A DNA stretch of 64,000 nucleotides. Source: Papio anubis. Taxonomy: Eukaryota > Chordata > Mammalia > Primates > Cercopithecidae. The notes under the pieces were generated by a model, which worked only from the letters and a program-made list of their open reading frames with translations, ran no database searches and was not told where the DNA came from. The number at the start of each line of letters is the position of its first letter. Positions within the stretch are counted from its first letter, which is position 1. Location: assembly GCF_008728515.1 (NCBI RefSeq), contig NC_044977.1:185617987-185681986 (forward strand). Direction: 5' to 3'. The position numbers and the translations under genes are program-made. This document shows, one piece after another, positions 47,064 to 58,252 of the stretch.

Positions 47064-47343
47064 TTTTTTTTTTTTTTTTTTTTTTTTTTTTGAGACCAGA
47101 GTCTCGCTCTGTCGCCCAGGCCGAAGCTCCGCCTCCCGCGTTCCCGCCATTCTCCTGCCTCAGCCTCCCGAGTAGCTGGGACTACAGGCGCCGCCACCTC
47201 GCCCGGCTAATTTTTTGTATTTTTTAGTAGAGACGGGGTTTCACCATGTTAGCCAGGATGGTCTCGATCTCCTGACCTCGTGATTCGCCCGTCTCGGCCT
47301 CCCAAAGTGTTGGGATTACAGGCTTGAGCCACCGCGCCCGGCC
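47064..47343 (-). mobile_element. Young AluYR-like element, antisense, with internal deletion
   Basis: A long T-run (about 47064-47091) leads into gagaccagagtctcgctctg and ends gccaccgcgcccggcc. Exact 15-bp target duplications flank it: tctacatttcttttt at 47054-47068 and 47344-47358. It carries gccgccacctcgcccggc, gcccgtctcggcctccc and caggcttgagccaccg, which I associate with Old World monkey AluYR. The text jumps from cgcccaggc to cgaagctccgcctcc, so about 30-35 bp of the usual right monomer (start of this orientation) are missing. Confidence 0.95.
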
Positions 47344-47553
47344 TCTACATTTCTTTTTAACTTTCAGTATGGCTAATTTTCAAAAAGGGAAATTGATCAG
47401 CGTCTCCAGCCCCTCTTTTGTGAGCTGTGTTCCATAGGTAAACACTGTATTTCGAGAAGCTACACCCCCAAAAGAAATCACTTTGCATAGCCTTTGAAAT
47501 AAACACAGTGGGCTTTTGTTTTCTTGTCTCAATTTCTTCTCCTTGCCTTCCAG

Positions 47554-47678
47554 AAACTGGGGCTTTTATGACTTCCTGATGATCAGTCCCAAATCAGCAA
47601 GGCACAAATTTGTGAATTTATGTCTGAAAGAGAGGTTCAGCAACAGCTGTCTGATGGGTTCACACTAACCAAGGGAAG
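47554..47678 (+). other. Candidate 125-bp exon-like segment
   Basis: A good acceptor precedes it: a pyrimidine stretch ending ccttgccttccag at 47541-47553. It ends ggaag followed by gtaaat at 47679, an acceptable donor. One frame is open for 38 codons, then stops. There is no known protein match and no neighbouring exon. Chance occurrence is quite possible. Confidence 0.15.
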
Positions 47679-47894
47679 GTAAATAAGAATGCTTCATTTT
47701 ATTATCTCCCACCTACACACACGCTTCATGAATACTATAAACATATTCTTACTGCATCAGTATTCGTCAGGTACCAGATATTTCAACCCAAAAGCCCAGC
47801 AGGCAAACTGATCATTTGTAACTTAGGGTCACAGCCATGCCGTAATTATCCTTTTGTCTATGAAGTTAAAGGTGATAAAAGGAAAAGAAAATCA

Positions 47895-48025
47895 TTTTTG
47901 ATTCTACTGGGATCTATTTGAGCACAGGAATTGGATTTTGTTGATCAACCTGCTACGAATGGCCTCTAGCACACTGATGGGAACACAGAGGAGGCCCTAA
48001 AAGAATATTCACGTTGAATCCATTA
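47895..48025 (+). mobile_element. L2 3' end, sense
   Basis: atttgagcacaggaattgga, ggcctctagcacactgatgg and aaaagaatattcacgttgaa parallel the L2 3' end (gagggcagggatt, cctagcacagtgcctgg, caataaatatttgttgaa). Confidence 0.6.
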
Positions 48026-48484
48026 ATCAACTGTCAAATCAATGAGTGCTATGTAGTCTTGTGAGAGAATCATACTGAAACTCCACTAGAAATTTAGGTC
48101 TCATCACAACATCATGCATTGTAATGTATTTGCAATAAGCAATCAAACAAATGCGTTATAATCAGAGACCAGACACACTAAAGGCCAATTTATTTGGAAG
48201 ACTCAGTATGTATTATCTTTCCCTTTTATTCTTTCAAAACCTGGAATGTGCTATGTATAACAAGAGTCAAAGCTATTATTGTGGATAAAAAACAAATAAA
48301 TATAAATCCTCTGACACTGGCTGTTTAGAAGTTCACAGATAAATGCATGGCGCTTTAGCACAAGTATAGACCTTCACATTATACCGTTTGCGAATAAATA
48401 CTATCCTTGATTTTTGTCTTATTTTTCTTACCATTGTTGATTATGCTGAGTATTCATTTCCTCATATACCTACATATGTTTTTG
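48026..48484. other. Unique non-coding stretch
   Basis: No family recognised. Confidence 0.4.
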
Positions 48485-48730
48485 AAATTATTTAGAAATC
48501 CATAGGTATGGTAAAAAGCATATATTAATGCCATGTACCATATTAACTGTTTTTAAGTGTACAGTTTCATAGCAGTAAATATATCTACATTCTTTTGCAG
48601 CAGATCACAGTAAATTTTTCACCTTGCAAACCTGAAACTCTACACTCATTATGCTACCACTCCTCATTACCCCGTCACCCCCGCCCCCATAACTTTACAT
48701 ATGTGTGGGTTTTTGATGTTATAAATATTT
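48485..48730. mobile_element. L1M-type 3' UTR fragment
   Basis: gtttttaagtgtacagtttc, atagcagtaaatatatctac, caccttgcaaacctgaaact and ctacactcattatgctacca match a very common old-L1 3' UTR module. I did not settle its orientation. Confidence 0.6.
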
Positions 48731-49819
48731 CATAAGCTAACTCAAATCATTTTAAAACAAAGTGATTTTATATAGATAGAATAATAGATGAATCATATGT
48801 CAATATAGCCTTTAAGAAGTTTATACTCACAAAATCACAGACTCTTAGGGTTGAACAGAATCTTTAATATGACATATAACAGCCTTCCCTCCTGCAGCCC
48901 CAATCTAAGGCTTGATAGACATACTTGCTCTTTGCAGCACTACCATGTTTATTTTCCTACAAACACAAGAATAATGATAAATTCTGTTTCATGCATTCTC
49001 ATCATAAATAAGCATATACTATGTGGTGTATTTATAATTGCATATGCTGAGTAATAGACAGGGGATTTTGATTAAATATTGATGATATTAATTTCTCCAC
49101 TCACATTTTCCATGGTTGGTAAAAAGAGAAAAGCATTCACGTACTTCCCATGCCAATTACTGTAGGACATATTCATATTGTGAGGTAGTCTCCAGCCATA
49201 GTTGAACCAACACACATGGGCAGGAGGCATGTTCTTGGAAGCCACTGTGTACCAGGATGAGTAGCAATAATTTAGCTATTTGTGAATGTAACTGAAAAAC
49301 ACATTAATGTATCTTCTCAAACCCAAAGTAAAAGTATTCGCTGTTGAACTTGCTCTTAGCTGGACCCTAAACATCCCACAGCCACTCGATGATAGCTCTT
49401 TTGAGGTAAAAGGTAATGAAAGGAGCATTGGAGTACAAATGGATAATAGTATTAAAATATTGCAGATACAATATTTCACATTTGTCTATGTTACAATTTA
49501 TGACAATGTAAACATATTGCTAAGCTACTTCCCTGGACCTTGGAAGGAACTCTGCAAATCTTGACATTTGAATGTTTAGAATCACAGTAAATCTGAAAGA
49601 AGGCCTGGGGAAAACCCGTTGGTAGGCTCTAAAAAGAGAGCAATTCCTGATATGATGCACTGAGACGGACACAGCATCACTTTTATGGTATTTCTGCCAA
49701 AAGTGCTTTCAAACCTAAACTAACGTATTATCTACAAACCACTGCCTTGTAGTTTACAAAAATACCTGTGTCATGAAACACAAAGAAGACTGGGAAACTG
49801 TTCCTAATTAAAAGATACT
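48731..49819. other. Unique non-coding stretch
   Basis: No repeat or gene is recognised across about 1.1 kb. Confidence 0.4.
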
Positions 49820-49837
49820 AAAAAAAAAAAAAAAAAG
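49820..49837. repeat. Poly(A) run
   Basis: About 18 consecutive A, without a recognisable retroelement on its left. Confidence 0.9.
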
Positions 49838-50779
49838 GACAACTGAATGCCACATATGATCCAAGATTTTTCCTTGCTATAAAGGACATTATTAAGACAA
49901 TTGTCAAATATGAATAAGCAGTGTAGAATAGATATTTTATGGATATAATTTTTTAATTTCAATAATTGAACTGAGATCATGTCAGGTATTTCCTCATTTT
50001 AGGAAATACACGCTGAAACATTTAGAATAAAGGTGCATCATATCTGCAACTGACAAATGGTTCAGGGAAAAACAAATCTGGGGAATGCCAAATAAGGACT
50101 TCCTGTGTTTCTTTCTTTATCTCTCACTCACGTGAGCTTTGAGCAAAGGAGGGGTGGGAGTGAGGAGCGGCCCCCACACAGCTGTTCAGGGATGTCTGGA
50201 AAAGAAGCCCACCCACATTGCTTCTGGACACTGGGTGTGACTTGGAGGGTATCAGGTTTGTCTGTTAAAGAAACTGCCAACCTCTTCCTGCCCCAATTGG
50301 CCTCTGTTCCCTTGCATGCCTTCTGAACAGAAGAGTGCCCCTTTCCTTGGGACACTCCCTTAAGGCATCTTCTTGACATTAACTTAACTATAAATGTTTA
50401 TTTGACGAATTTCAGTGACCTGAAGAGAGATGGAGGTTCAATCAGAAGAAGCACATGGCTAAGGTTGCAATTCTCTTGCTTTTTCTTTGAATTAAAGTCA
50501 TTTGAATACCATTCAGGTTACTTAAGTTCTAGGTCGAGCTTCTCTCCTAATCGATGTCAGACTGTAGCAAATATTGGGTCCAAAGTTGGAAAGGTTAGCA
50601 GACTCCTCCCCATGACAGAACTTTGGTTTCCACTCTACTAAAATAGAGATTGTGTGGTTGGGCTGCAGCTGTGTACAGAAAAGGGTCATACAATCAAAAA
50701 TCACCAAACTCAGTCTCTTCAATTTGAATGATGTTGGCGAACTTGCTCCACCACCTCCTATCCTTGAAGGTTCTTTCCT
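49838..50779. other. Unique stretch with a GC-richer core
   Basis: No family recognised. Positions 50140-50345 are richer in G and C than the surroundings (ggaggggtgggagtgaggag, cggcccccacacagctgttc), with only one or two CpG, so this is not a CpG island. Frames on both strands are open over the same bases and carry no motif. Confidence 0.35.
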
Positions 50780-51390
50780 GCTCTCCACACTATAAATGCA
50801 GGATGACCTGGAAAGTCTAGGACCTGAGGTTCAGTTACCCTGACACAAAGGAATTCAGTTTCTCTGATCTCATAGTCACAGGCTGCCAGAGCTCTACGGA
50901 ACATGCAAGATCATCTGCTTTAAGCCTCTTGCAGTGGCATCTGTTGTTTTCCACTGCCCTATACCTATTGCTCTTTCCTGGGTTAACAGAACCTTTATTT
51001 TCTTCTGAAAACTCTCTGCTAAGTCATGGTAGGGCTATCAATCGAGACGATCAGGCCTCTCCTGGCCAAACATGGCATCTTTCTTTTGGGAAGTTGAATC
51101 TTAAGCTGAATAGCTCAAGTTCAAAAAAAGCTGTTGAATCTGACTTATGCCTACAGTGGCGTTGTGAAGTGACTATTCATTCCTATTTCTTAAGCCCCTG
51201 AGTTTATCCTTGTTCCAGCCTTTTCTGAGATCTGGTTTTGTTTTTTTTTTTTCAACTGTCTCCTATTATCTGTGAATTTTCATATTTCTTTTCATACATT
51301 TTCATGTTTTGTTTGTTTGTGTGTTTTTTGGCTTTACGTAAGCAGAATCAGTTTCTATTGTTTATACCCAAGGAATCCTAATTGATACAT
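50780..51390 (+). mobile_element. Probable MaLR/ERVL-type LTR, sense
   Basis: The right part has ttaagcccctgagtttatcc, cagccttttctgagatctgg, ctcctattatctgtgaattt, gtttctattgtttatacccaagg-type sequence and the ending ggaatcctaattgatacatc. That order and ending are typical of mammalian LTRs of the MaLR/ERVL group. The left boundary and family are uncertain. Confidence 0.45.
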
Positions 51391-51404
51391 CCTTCCCCTT
51401 TAAA

Positions 51405-51535
51405 AATAAAGCATCTAAGTCTCAAAGGGAGTAGGCTACCTGCCTAAGGCCTGGGAGTAAGTTAGTACCAGAGCTCATACTAACCAGGTTAGCCAACTTC
51501 TTTACACAATATTTGCTCTCTCCATCAGAGTTATA
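51405..51535 (-). mobile_element. MIR SINE fragment, antisense
   Basis: atctaagtctcaaagggagt, ctacctgcctaaggcctggg and gtaagttagtaccagagctc follow the antisense MIR core. Confidence 0.6.
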
Positions 51536-51687
51536 GCAGTCATGGAAGAAAGAAACTACTATTTTGCCAAAGACCTCAGGAGAACCAAGAACCAGTTCTG
51601 GGATATGTGATGATTGAGCTCTTAAAAAGTTTGTTGGACTTCTGGCTATAATTGTGTATCTAAGACCAGATTTCATTCTTAATAGCT

Positions 51688-51708
51688 AAACAAACAAACA
51701 AACAAACA
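51688..51708. repeat. (AAAC)n repeat
   Basis: Five units of aaac. The neighbouring A-run at 51804-51821 is separate. Confidence 0.9.
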
Positions 51709-51880
51709 AGAGCGATCCGCAGGTTCAGCAGCTATAATAAGAATGAATTACTGATACAGTTGACAATATGAATGTAGCTCAGAAACAACAGCATCAATGA
51801 GCAAAAAAAAAAAAAAAAAACAGAAAATCCAGACACAGAAGAATACATATCATATCCCTGCATTTATGTGATATTCTAGC

Positions 51881-52065
51881 ATTGTATTGTCCAACATAGT
51901 AGCCAGTAGCCTCACATGGCTATTCAAATTTAAGTTGATTAAAATTAAATGAGAATAAAAATTTAGCTCTTGAGTAACGTTAGCCACATGTAGCTAGTGG
52001 CTACCACATCAGACGGTGCAAATATAGATTATTTCCTTTAAAACAGAAAGTTCTATTGGAAAACA
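51881..52065 (-). mobile_element. MER3-like hAT-Charlie DNA transposon, antisense
   Basis: ttgtattgtccaacatagta, gccagtagcctcacatggct, tagccacatgtagctagtgg and aaagttctattggaaaac match a near full-length palindromic hAT-type MER element of about 200 bp. The name MER3 is from memory. It has no coding capacity. Confidence 0.75.
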
Positions 52066-52089
52066 ATGTTCTAGAAAATATACATATAA

Positions 52090-52320
52090 TCCACAACAAC
52101 AAAAAGCAAGTCAGTGATTGCCTAAGGCCAGTGGTGAGGGGAGCCTGATTGCAAAGTGGTATTGACTGCAACGTGGTATAAGGAAAGTTTTGGGTAATAG
52201 AGATGTTGGAATCTTGATTGTGATGGAGGCTACGTGGTGTCTAATATATCACCTCCTCAAACTGAACACTTGGAATTGACAAATTTCATTGTATGTAAAT
52301 TATATGTCAATAAAGTAACT
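52090..52320 (+). mobile_element. L1M 3' end, sense
   Basis: gtcagtgattgcctaaggcc, gtattgactgcaacgtggta, tgggtaatagagatgttgga, ttgattgtgatggaggctac and aattatatgtcaataaagta follow the 3' UTR of old L1M elements to the end. Confidence 0.8.
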
Positions 52321-52399
52321 CTAAGAGGTCAAGTGTTTTATGGAAATTATTTTTAATCAGTTGCAATACTTATTATGAGATGATTTTTGCAAATATATA

Positions 52400-52760
52400 A
52401 ACATGTTATTCATCCACTGTGCAATATTTTTGCTAGTCCCTGACAACACAGAGGTGAATTAGAATAGCAAGCCTGCCCTCAAGCTGTTCACAATCCAGTA
52501 CAGGAGATGAGTCTATTCAAAAATAGCTAGAATCCAGGAAGAAAGTTATAGGTGACCTTACACAAAAAAGTGCAGATATAATTATTTAGGACAGTAGAAA
52601 TGGGGAAGGTTTCTTTTATATGGAAAAAAAAATGGAGAATTTTTGGTCTTTGAAGGATGAGCAAGATGTGAATATGTGCAGATAGGGTTTTAAAATATTC
52701 CTGGTGGAGGGCAAAATATGATCCAAGGCACAAGAACAACCAGAAAAATATGTAACCTAG
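52400..52760 (-). mobile_element. Ancient L2-like remnant, antisense
   Basis: cctgccctcaagctgttcac, aatccagtacaggagatgag, tctttgaaggatgagcaaga and ccaaggcacaagaacaacc appear in the order of a widespread ancient mammalian repeat. I call it L2-like. The family is uncertain. Confidence 0.45.
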
Positions 52761-53509
52761 AGGAAAGTGCATGAAGGAGAGCAGTTGTAAAATAATTTTC
52801 ATGGATGTAAGTGAGAAGAATTTGTATCTAGACACCTGAGTTTGGCAGAGTGCATGTTCTTGGGTCCTAGGAGTCAAGAAGTACAAGTGTCCCTTTCTCC
52901 TACATTATGTTCGGTGGTCCAAGTCCAAAACACCTTTCCTTCCTTAAGTACTTTCTTCTCCCCTCCATACAAATCTAAAGTCTTCACGAACATCATTTAA
53001 ACAGGCAGGTCATGGTCAGAAAGGCAATTACTTTTCCTAGACTTCTATGTACATTATTATGTTACAATCTCTGCCTGAAAGACTCAAAGTCTTGGGAAAG
53101 CTTCCACCTTCCACACCGAAGATATAATTTATGCATTTGCATAGTAACCTTAGTCCCCTAAGAGAAGAAAGATAAAATATAAATATAAGAGGCAATTATG
53201 GTAATTATAATATAATTGCCACTCATTTTTCACTTGATTGTGTATGGTTGTGTGCTATTGATGTTCTGTTGAATTCTAGAGAGTTTGCCTCTTTTTTCTT
53301 GGTCAGCTCTCTCCATTTGTTTCCATAATGCAATAGGAGCCAATCTGTTTCATAATCATTTATTTAAAATTTGTTGCCATTTAATTTCTGTCCCTCTTAG
53401 CTTAGCAAATTTAGGATTTTTAAATAACAACTATTGAAATCATGACATACGTTTAAATGATATTATTTAAATAAGTTAGGCTAGAATCCTTTTAAATTAA
53501 AAAAAAATA
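52761..53509. other. Unique non-coding stretch
   Basis: No family recognised, AT-rich toward the right. Confidence 0.4.
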
Positions 53510-53824
53510 GATGAGTGCAGTGGCTCATGCCTGTAATCGCAACACTTTGGGAAGCCGAGTCGGGAGGATAGCTTGAGTCCAGGAGTTTGAGATCAGCCAG
53601 GGCAACATAGCAAGACCCCATATCTAACAAAACAAAACAAAACAAAATTACCTGGGTATGGTTGTGCTCACCTGTAGTCCAAGTTACACAGGAAGCTGAG
53701 GCAGAAGGATCACTTGAGCCTGTGAGGTTGAGGCTGCAGTGATCTGTGATCATGCCACTGCACTCAGTCTGGATGACAGTGCGAGAAGCCGTCTCAAAAA
53801 TAATAAATAAATAAATAAATAATA
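53510..53824 (+). mobile_element. AluJ, sense, with (AAAT)n tail
   Basis: gcagtggctcatgcctgtaa and ggttgaggctgcagtgatct mark the two monomers. The mid A-rich linker has grown into an AAAAC run (53627-53647) and the tail into AAAT units (53800-53822). High divergence fits AluJ. Confidence 0.95.
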
Positions 53825-53939
53825 ACTTTTAAAAAGCAAAAATTAATTAAATTTAAAAAACACAACACACTAGAGATGTTTGCAGATTGATTATTTGGGA
53901 GTCTATATCCCTGGAAGTTAATGTAAAATATTTAGAAGA
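53825..53939. other. Short spacer with the left target duplication
   Basis: AT-rich. It ends with atatttagaaga (53928-53939), which recurs after the next Alu. Confidence 0.7.
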
Positions 53940-54128
53940 TATGGTGAAACCCCGTCTCTACTAAAAATACCAAAAAATTAGCCAGGCGTGGTGGCTGGCG
54001 CCTGTAGTCCCACCTTCTCGGGAGGCTGAGGCAGGAGAATGGCATGAACCCAGGAGGCGGCGGAGCTTGCAGTGAGAGGAGATCGCACCACTGCACTCCA
54101 GCCTGGGCGACAGAGTGAGACTCCGTCT

Positions 54129-54131
<3 letters not shown>
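53940..54131 (+). mobile_element. 5'-truncated Alu, sense
   Basis: It starts inside the left monomer at atggtgaaaccccgtctcta and runs to gagtgagactccgtctcaaa. Exact target duplications atatttagaaga lie at 53928-53939 and 54157-54168. Truncation therefore happened at insertion, not by later deletion. The right monomer is AluY-like. Confidence 0.95.

Positions 54132-54160
<29 letters not shown>
54132..54160. repeat. (TA)n replacing the Alu A tail
   Basis: About 14 TA units stand where a poly(A) tail is expected, directly before the right target duplication. Confidence 0.95.
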
Positions 54161-54163
<3 letters not shown>

Positions 54164-54225
54164 GAAGAGTTCTTCCTCATTTCCTAGGGATGTCAAATTG
54201 TAAATATCAGACCTGGAACGAACAC

Positions 54226-54397
54226 TAGGGCTCGACACTCCAAAGTATGGTCCAAGGACCAGCAGCATCAAGTAACCTGGGAACGTGTTAGAAATGCAGA
54301 GTCTCAGGTCTCACCCCAGACCTACTGAACCAGAATCTGTATTAACAAGATTTCTAGGTGCCTCACAGGCACATTAAAACTTGAGAAGTTCTGCACT
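54226..54397 (-). mobile_element. MER5A-like hAT-Charlie DNA transposon, antisense
   Basis: agtatggtccaaggaccagc, agcatcaagtaacctgggaa, cgtgttagaaatgcagagtc, accccagacctactgaacca and cttgagaagttctgcacta match nearly the whole of a MER5A-type element of about 190 bp. Confidence 0.85.
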
Positions 54398-55584
54398 AGA
54401 AATCATCAGTCCACCTTTCATTATAAATGGAATCACTTGGCTGTGGTCACAGGAAACTGATTATTTTTAATTTCAGAACCTTATATTTAGGTCATCTGTA
54501 TTTGCTAATAGCAGAGAAGAAAGCCAAACTCTTTAACTCCAATTAACAAATCTATAATTAATTAGTTAAATAATCTTCCCTTTTAGTTTTACATTTTGTG
54601 GAGCAAGCTGTTTGATTTGGCTGGGGTTGAGGCTGGCCTGTTTGTGAATTTCACAATTCACAGATGTTAGCTGCTCTCGGGCTAAGTAAAGGAAGAGAAT
54701 GTCAAGTTTTAAATAGCTTCTCCCTTCCATCCTGGCTGAAGCAACAAATAAAATATTTTTATGAAACACATTTTGAGTCAGATTTACTTACAGGGAAATG
54801 TCAAATTTCTCTGAAACGGCTTTAGATTGTCTCACAACTTTGACATTTACTGATGTCACCTGTTTACAGGTGTGTCCTGTGATTAGGCGGTGAATGGAAG
54901 ATATGAACTTGCCATGTTAGTGACCATTAGATACGCAGAGTGTTTTTTTTTTCCTCCTGTTGGAGTCTATCCTAAGTTAACTTCTGAATCATATTTCATT
55001 CAATTTCCAAATCCACAAAACCAGGATAAGTTTACAGCCCATATTCAGAAAGGAAATAAATTATTTTGTATGTAGACTTTCCTGGTATTATACTGATTTG
55101 GGAATATATGAACAATTTTATGATTTCCTTTCTAAGTAGGTCAAGTCAAAGCAAAACCAAAAACAGCAAAAATTGTAAGACATAAAGAAGAGAGTGGAGC
55201 CGACTGATAGAGATTAAAATAAACTAGAATATTTTTATTAACAGGCAGTTTGAAATAATTTGTGCATTTCAAAATATTCTACAATAATATATTATTTCTC
55301 ATTTTAATATCTTTAAGAAAATTACTATAGTATATGTAAGTATATGTGCATATGTTTGAGGTAGGATATTTAACTCAATAAAGGTTATTTTCTTTTATTC
55401 CGGCCAGGCAAAACTTCTAAGGGGATGTGAAAGGGATATCTCTTTCTCTTAGCTGAGAGGAAGAGTGAGTTCTAAGTTAAATATAATCAAGGAATTTCCC
55501 TGTCTTTGCTATTTGAGATTGTGACCACAACAGGCGGTTGGCTGAAAGGGAAACTGAAGGGCGGGGAGGGAGGGAAATAGATGA
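54398..55584. other. Unique non-coding stretch
   Basis: No repeat or gene is recognised across about 1.2 kb. A purine-rich gggcggggagggagggaaat lies near 55560. Confidence 0.4.
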
Positions 55585-55607
55585 AAAAAACAAAACAAAA
55601 CAAAACT
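55585..55607. repeat. (AAAAC)n repeat
   Basis: Four pentamer units of aaaac/caaaa. Confidence 0.9.
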
Positions 55608-57865
55608 TCCCTAAGCAGCTCTACCAAACATTTTAGCCCCAGAAATAGTCACAGAAATCCTCAAATCAAATCAGTATCCAGATACAGGGAAGTGTTATGT
55701 AGCTGGAGCAGGGTGGACACTCATCGGCTCAGTTCGGTTACAAAAGTCCAGGCTGCTGAAATTAAACTCTGATGCCATTCATGCCAGCATCCAATCACGA
55801 CAGAGATCAGAAGTTCAGAGATGCCTCCAGCTCCAAATTGCCAACAACAAGTGTGGCTACTATACGTCAAGGACTCTGAAGCCGTGAGAGAGGGGGAAGA
55901 ACAACATTAGAGAGGATGCCCAGCTGGTAAGAATCGAGCCTTTATGAAGTTTTAGTCACTTGATGGATCTCATTGGCTAAACTCAAGAAACGCTCCGCCT
56001 CTTTGCAAATATGTGTGAAGGGGAGAAGTGCCTAAACTTCTATGTCTGATAGCATTTGACCCTATTGCTTTTAGCCTCCCGGCTTTATATCTATATATAC
56101 ACAGGTGTATGTGTATATTTTATGTAATTGGTCTCCATTTGTTGACATCAAAGACAGTTGAAGGAAATGAATTTTGAAACTTCACGGTGTGCCACCCTAC
56201 AGTACTGCCCTGACCCTTACATCCAGCGGTGAGTTTAAATGTGACATAACTTCTCTCAAAACTTAATTGAAGTGCCTTGTGTATTACGAATGTTTCAGCT
56301 GTGTACAAAGAACAATTCCTCCTTGTTTAGTGAGCACAGTGATATTATTTCTGTGGACTTAAAGTGGTCTGTGGGCATATTTTCTAAATGTCTTTTTTGG
56401 TTGATATCTGGATCTACAAAGTGAAAAAATTTGAAGCTAATCTTCCCATTTTAAAAAATTATCACACCATTTAAGAATGTTTAAAATATATTATTTGCCT
56501 TGTTCAGCACCTACTCACTCAATAAGAATTTCACTGGGCAGGGATATAAAAATGTATGGATAATCTTCAAGTCAAGATAAACACCAAATAATTTTGATTT
56601 ATACATTAAGAAATGGATAACTAGCCATTGTTGTACCAAAAAGATTGTGGCTTGTCATGGTGTTTTCTAAGGAATATTTTTTTTGATATGTTTGATAACG
56701 AATATCTTTTAACAAATCTGACTTTTAAAGCCTGTGATTGTAGTAAATTTTATTTAGAAACATTTGCCTAGTACCAAGAGAGAATATTAGTGAGGGTGCA
56801 CAATTGTGTGTCTATGTGCTTCAAATTAGACTTTGCTATTTTTAAACTGGTAAATGAAATCTGAACAGTGTTTTTCCAGTCATAAAGTTATGGGAGATAT
56901 TCAAGTCATATGTAGCAATGTGATGTTGCTAGTTTGACAGCATGAGATTTCGTACTTTATTTTATAAGACAAAATGAGAGAGGTCCTTTGCGTGTTGAAA
57001 ATGATGGGGTTACAAAGGGTTAACTGGTCATTTACCACCTGTGTCTGTTGGAGCTGGATACAAGAAGCAGATTCTGTTCTCTCTGGGCAGGACTCACTTA
57101 CTGTAGACTAGCAGAGTATGAAAGATGTATGATCTTCTTTCATTAACATGATTTGCCACCATGTAGAACACTAATGTGGGATATGTAGACTGTTTCTCTT
57201 CCTGTGAGGTTTCTGGTGGGTTGTGTGAGAAGGCAGAAGAGAAAGAACAAGGCAGAGAAGTAAATGAAATAGAGGAGAGAAAAAGAAAAGGGTGCAAAAA
57301 GAGAGACGGGAAGCAAGCTTGGGGTCTCCAAGGCTTCAATGGAAAATGGTGGTGGTGGCTTGATTTGTGTCTTGCTGTTTGCCGCGAACAACGATATTAG
57401 CAAAAAATGAATGGCTCTAGAATTTATGTTCTTGTATAACATGAAAATTAGATTTAGCTGGAGTTGGGGATTGGGTTGATTAAAAAGAAAAACACCAAAG
57501 GTTTTTCTGGTTCTCAAAATTGTTTCTAATCGCAAAATTATCTATTCCATTACACATCATTGGAAATAATAGTTCTAAGAACGTAATTGTGATGAAACAG
57601 TAATTGTGTAATGCTGCTCTTTAGGGCATCTCTCCTAAAGTAGGTGCTTGGATCCAGGGAAGCTTTAGAAGAAACTTCCTTCTATTGACTAATAACCCAC
57701 ACTTCAATCCTGCATACATCTCTGGAAGCATTTCTAATGATTAATAAGAGAGGCCTATAAATATAAAGAAATAGAGAAAATACTTTTTATATTACCTTGA
57801 TGATCTCTTAGTTCGTGGAGCAAATGTCATCTCAGTTTTTGACATACTGTAACATTCTAAGCAAT
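55608..57865. other. Repeat-poor stretch with a possible exon
   Basis: No repeat is recognised across about 2.25 kb. The left part (55640-55926) has near-average GC, a CCAAT at 55791-55795 and a good splice-donor sequence ctg/gtaaga at 55924-55932. It could be a non-coding first exon. Positions 57210-57310 are purine-rich. Open frames on opposite strands at 57094-57535 overlap and carry no domain. Confidence 0.35.
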
Positions 57866-57877
57866 CATAGTATTTTT

Positions 57878-58240
57878 GGTTTTTTTTTTTTTTTAACCTT
57901 TATTTTAAGTTCAAGGATACAAGTGCAAGTTTGTTACACAGGTAAACTTGTGTCATAGGGGTTCGTTGTACAGATTATTTTGTCACTCAGGTACTAAGCC
58001 TAGTACCCATTAGTTATTTTTCCTGATCCTCTCCCTCCTCCCACCTTCCACTCTCTGAAAGGCCCCAGTGCATGTTGTTCCCCTCTATGTGTCCATGTGT
58101 TCTCATCATTTAGCTCCCACTTACACGTGAGAACATACGGTATTTGGTTTTCTCCTCCTGTGTTAGTTTGCTGAGGATAATGGCCTCCAGCTCCATCTAA
58201 ATTCCTGCAGAGGACATGATCTCATTCTTTTTTATGGCTG
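57878..58240 (-). mobile_element. L1 3' end, antisense, 5'-truncated
   Basis: A T-run at 57880-57894 is followed by ttaagttcaaggatacaagt, tcctgatcctctccctcctc, cccacttacacgtgagaaca and tttatggctgcatagta. Exact direct repeats catagtattttt lie at 57866-57877 and 58241-58252. The right copy overlaps the L1 text ctgcatagtatt, so microhomology helped the 5' join. Length of about 360 bp shows strong 5' truncation. Confidence 0.95.
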
Positions 58241-58252
58241 CATAGTATTTTT

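Noticed and set aside
50140..50345. CpG island promoter
   Set aside because: The segment is GC-richer than its surroundings but has almost no CpG dinucleotides.
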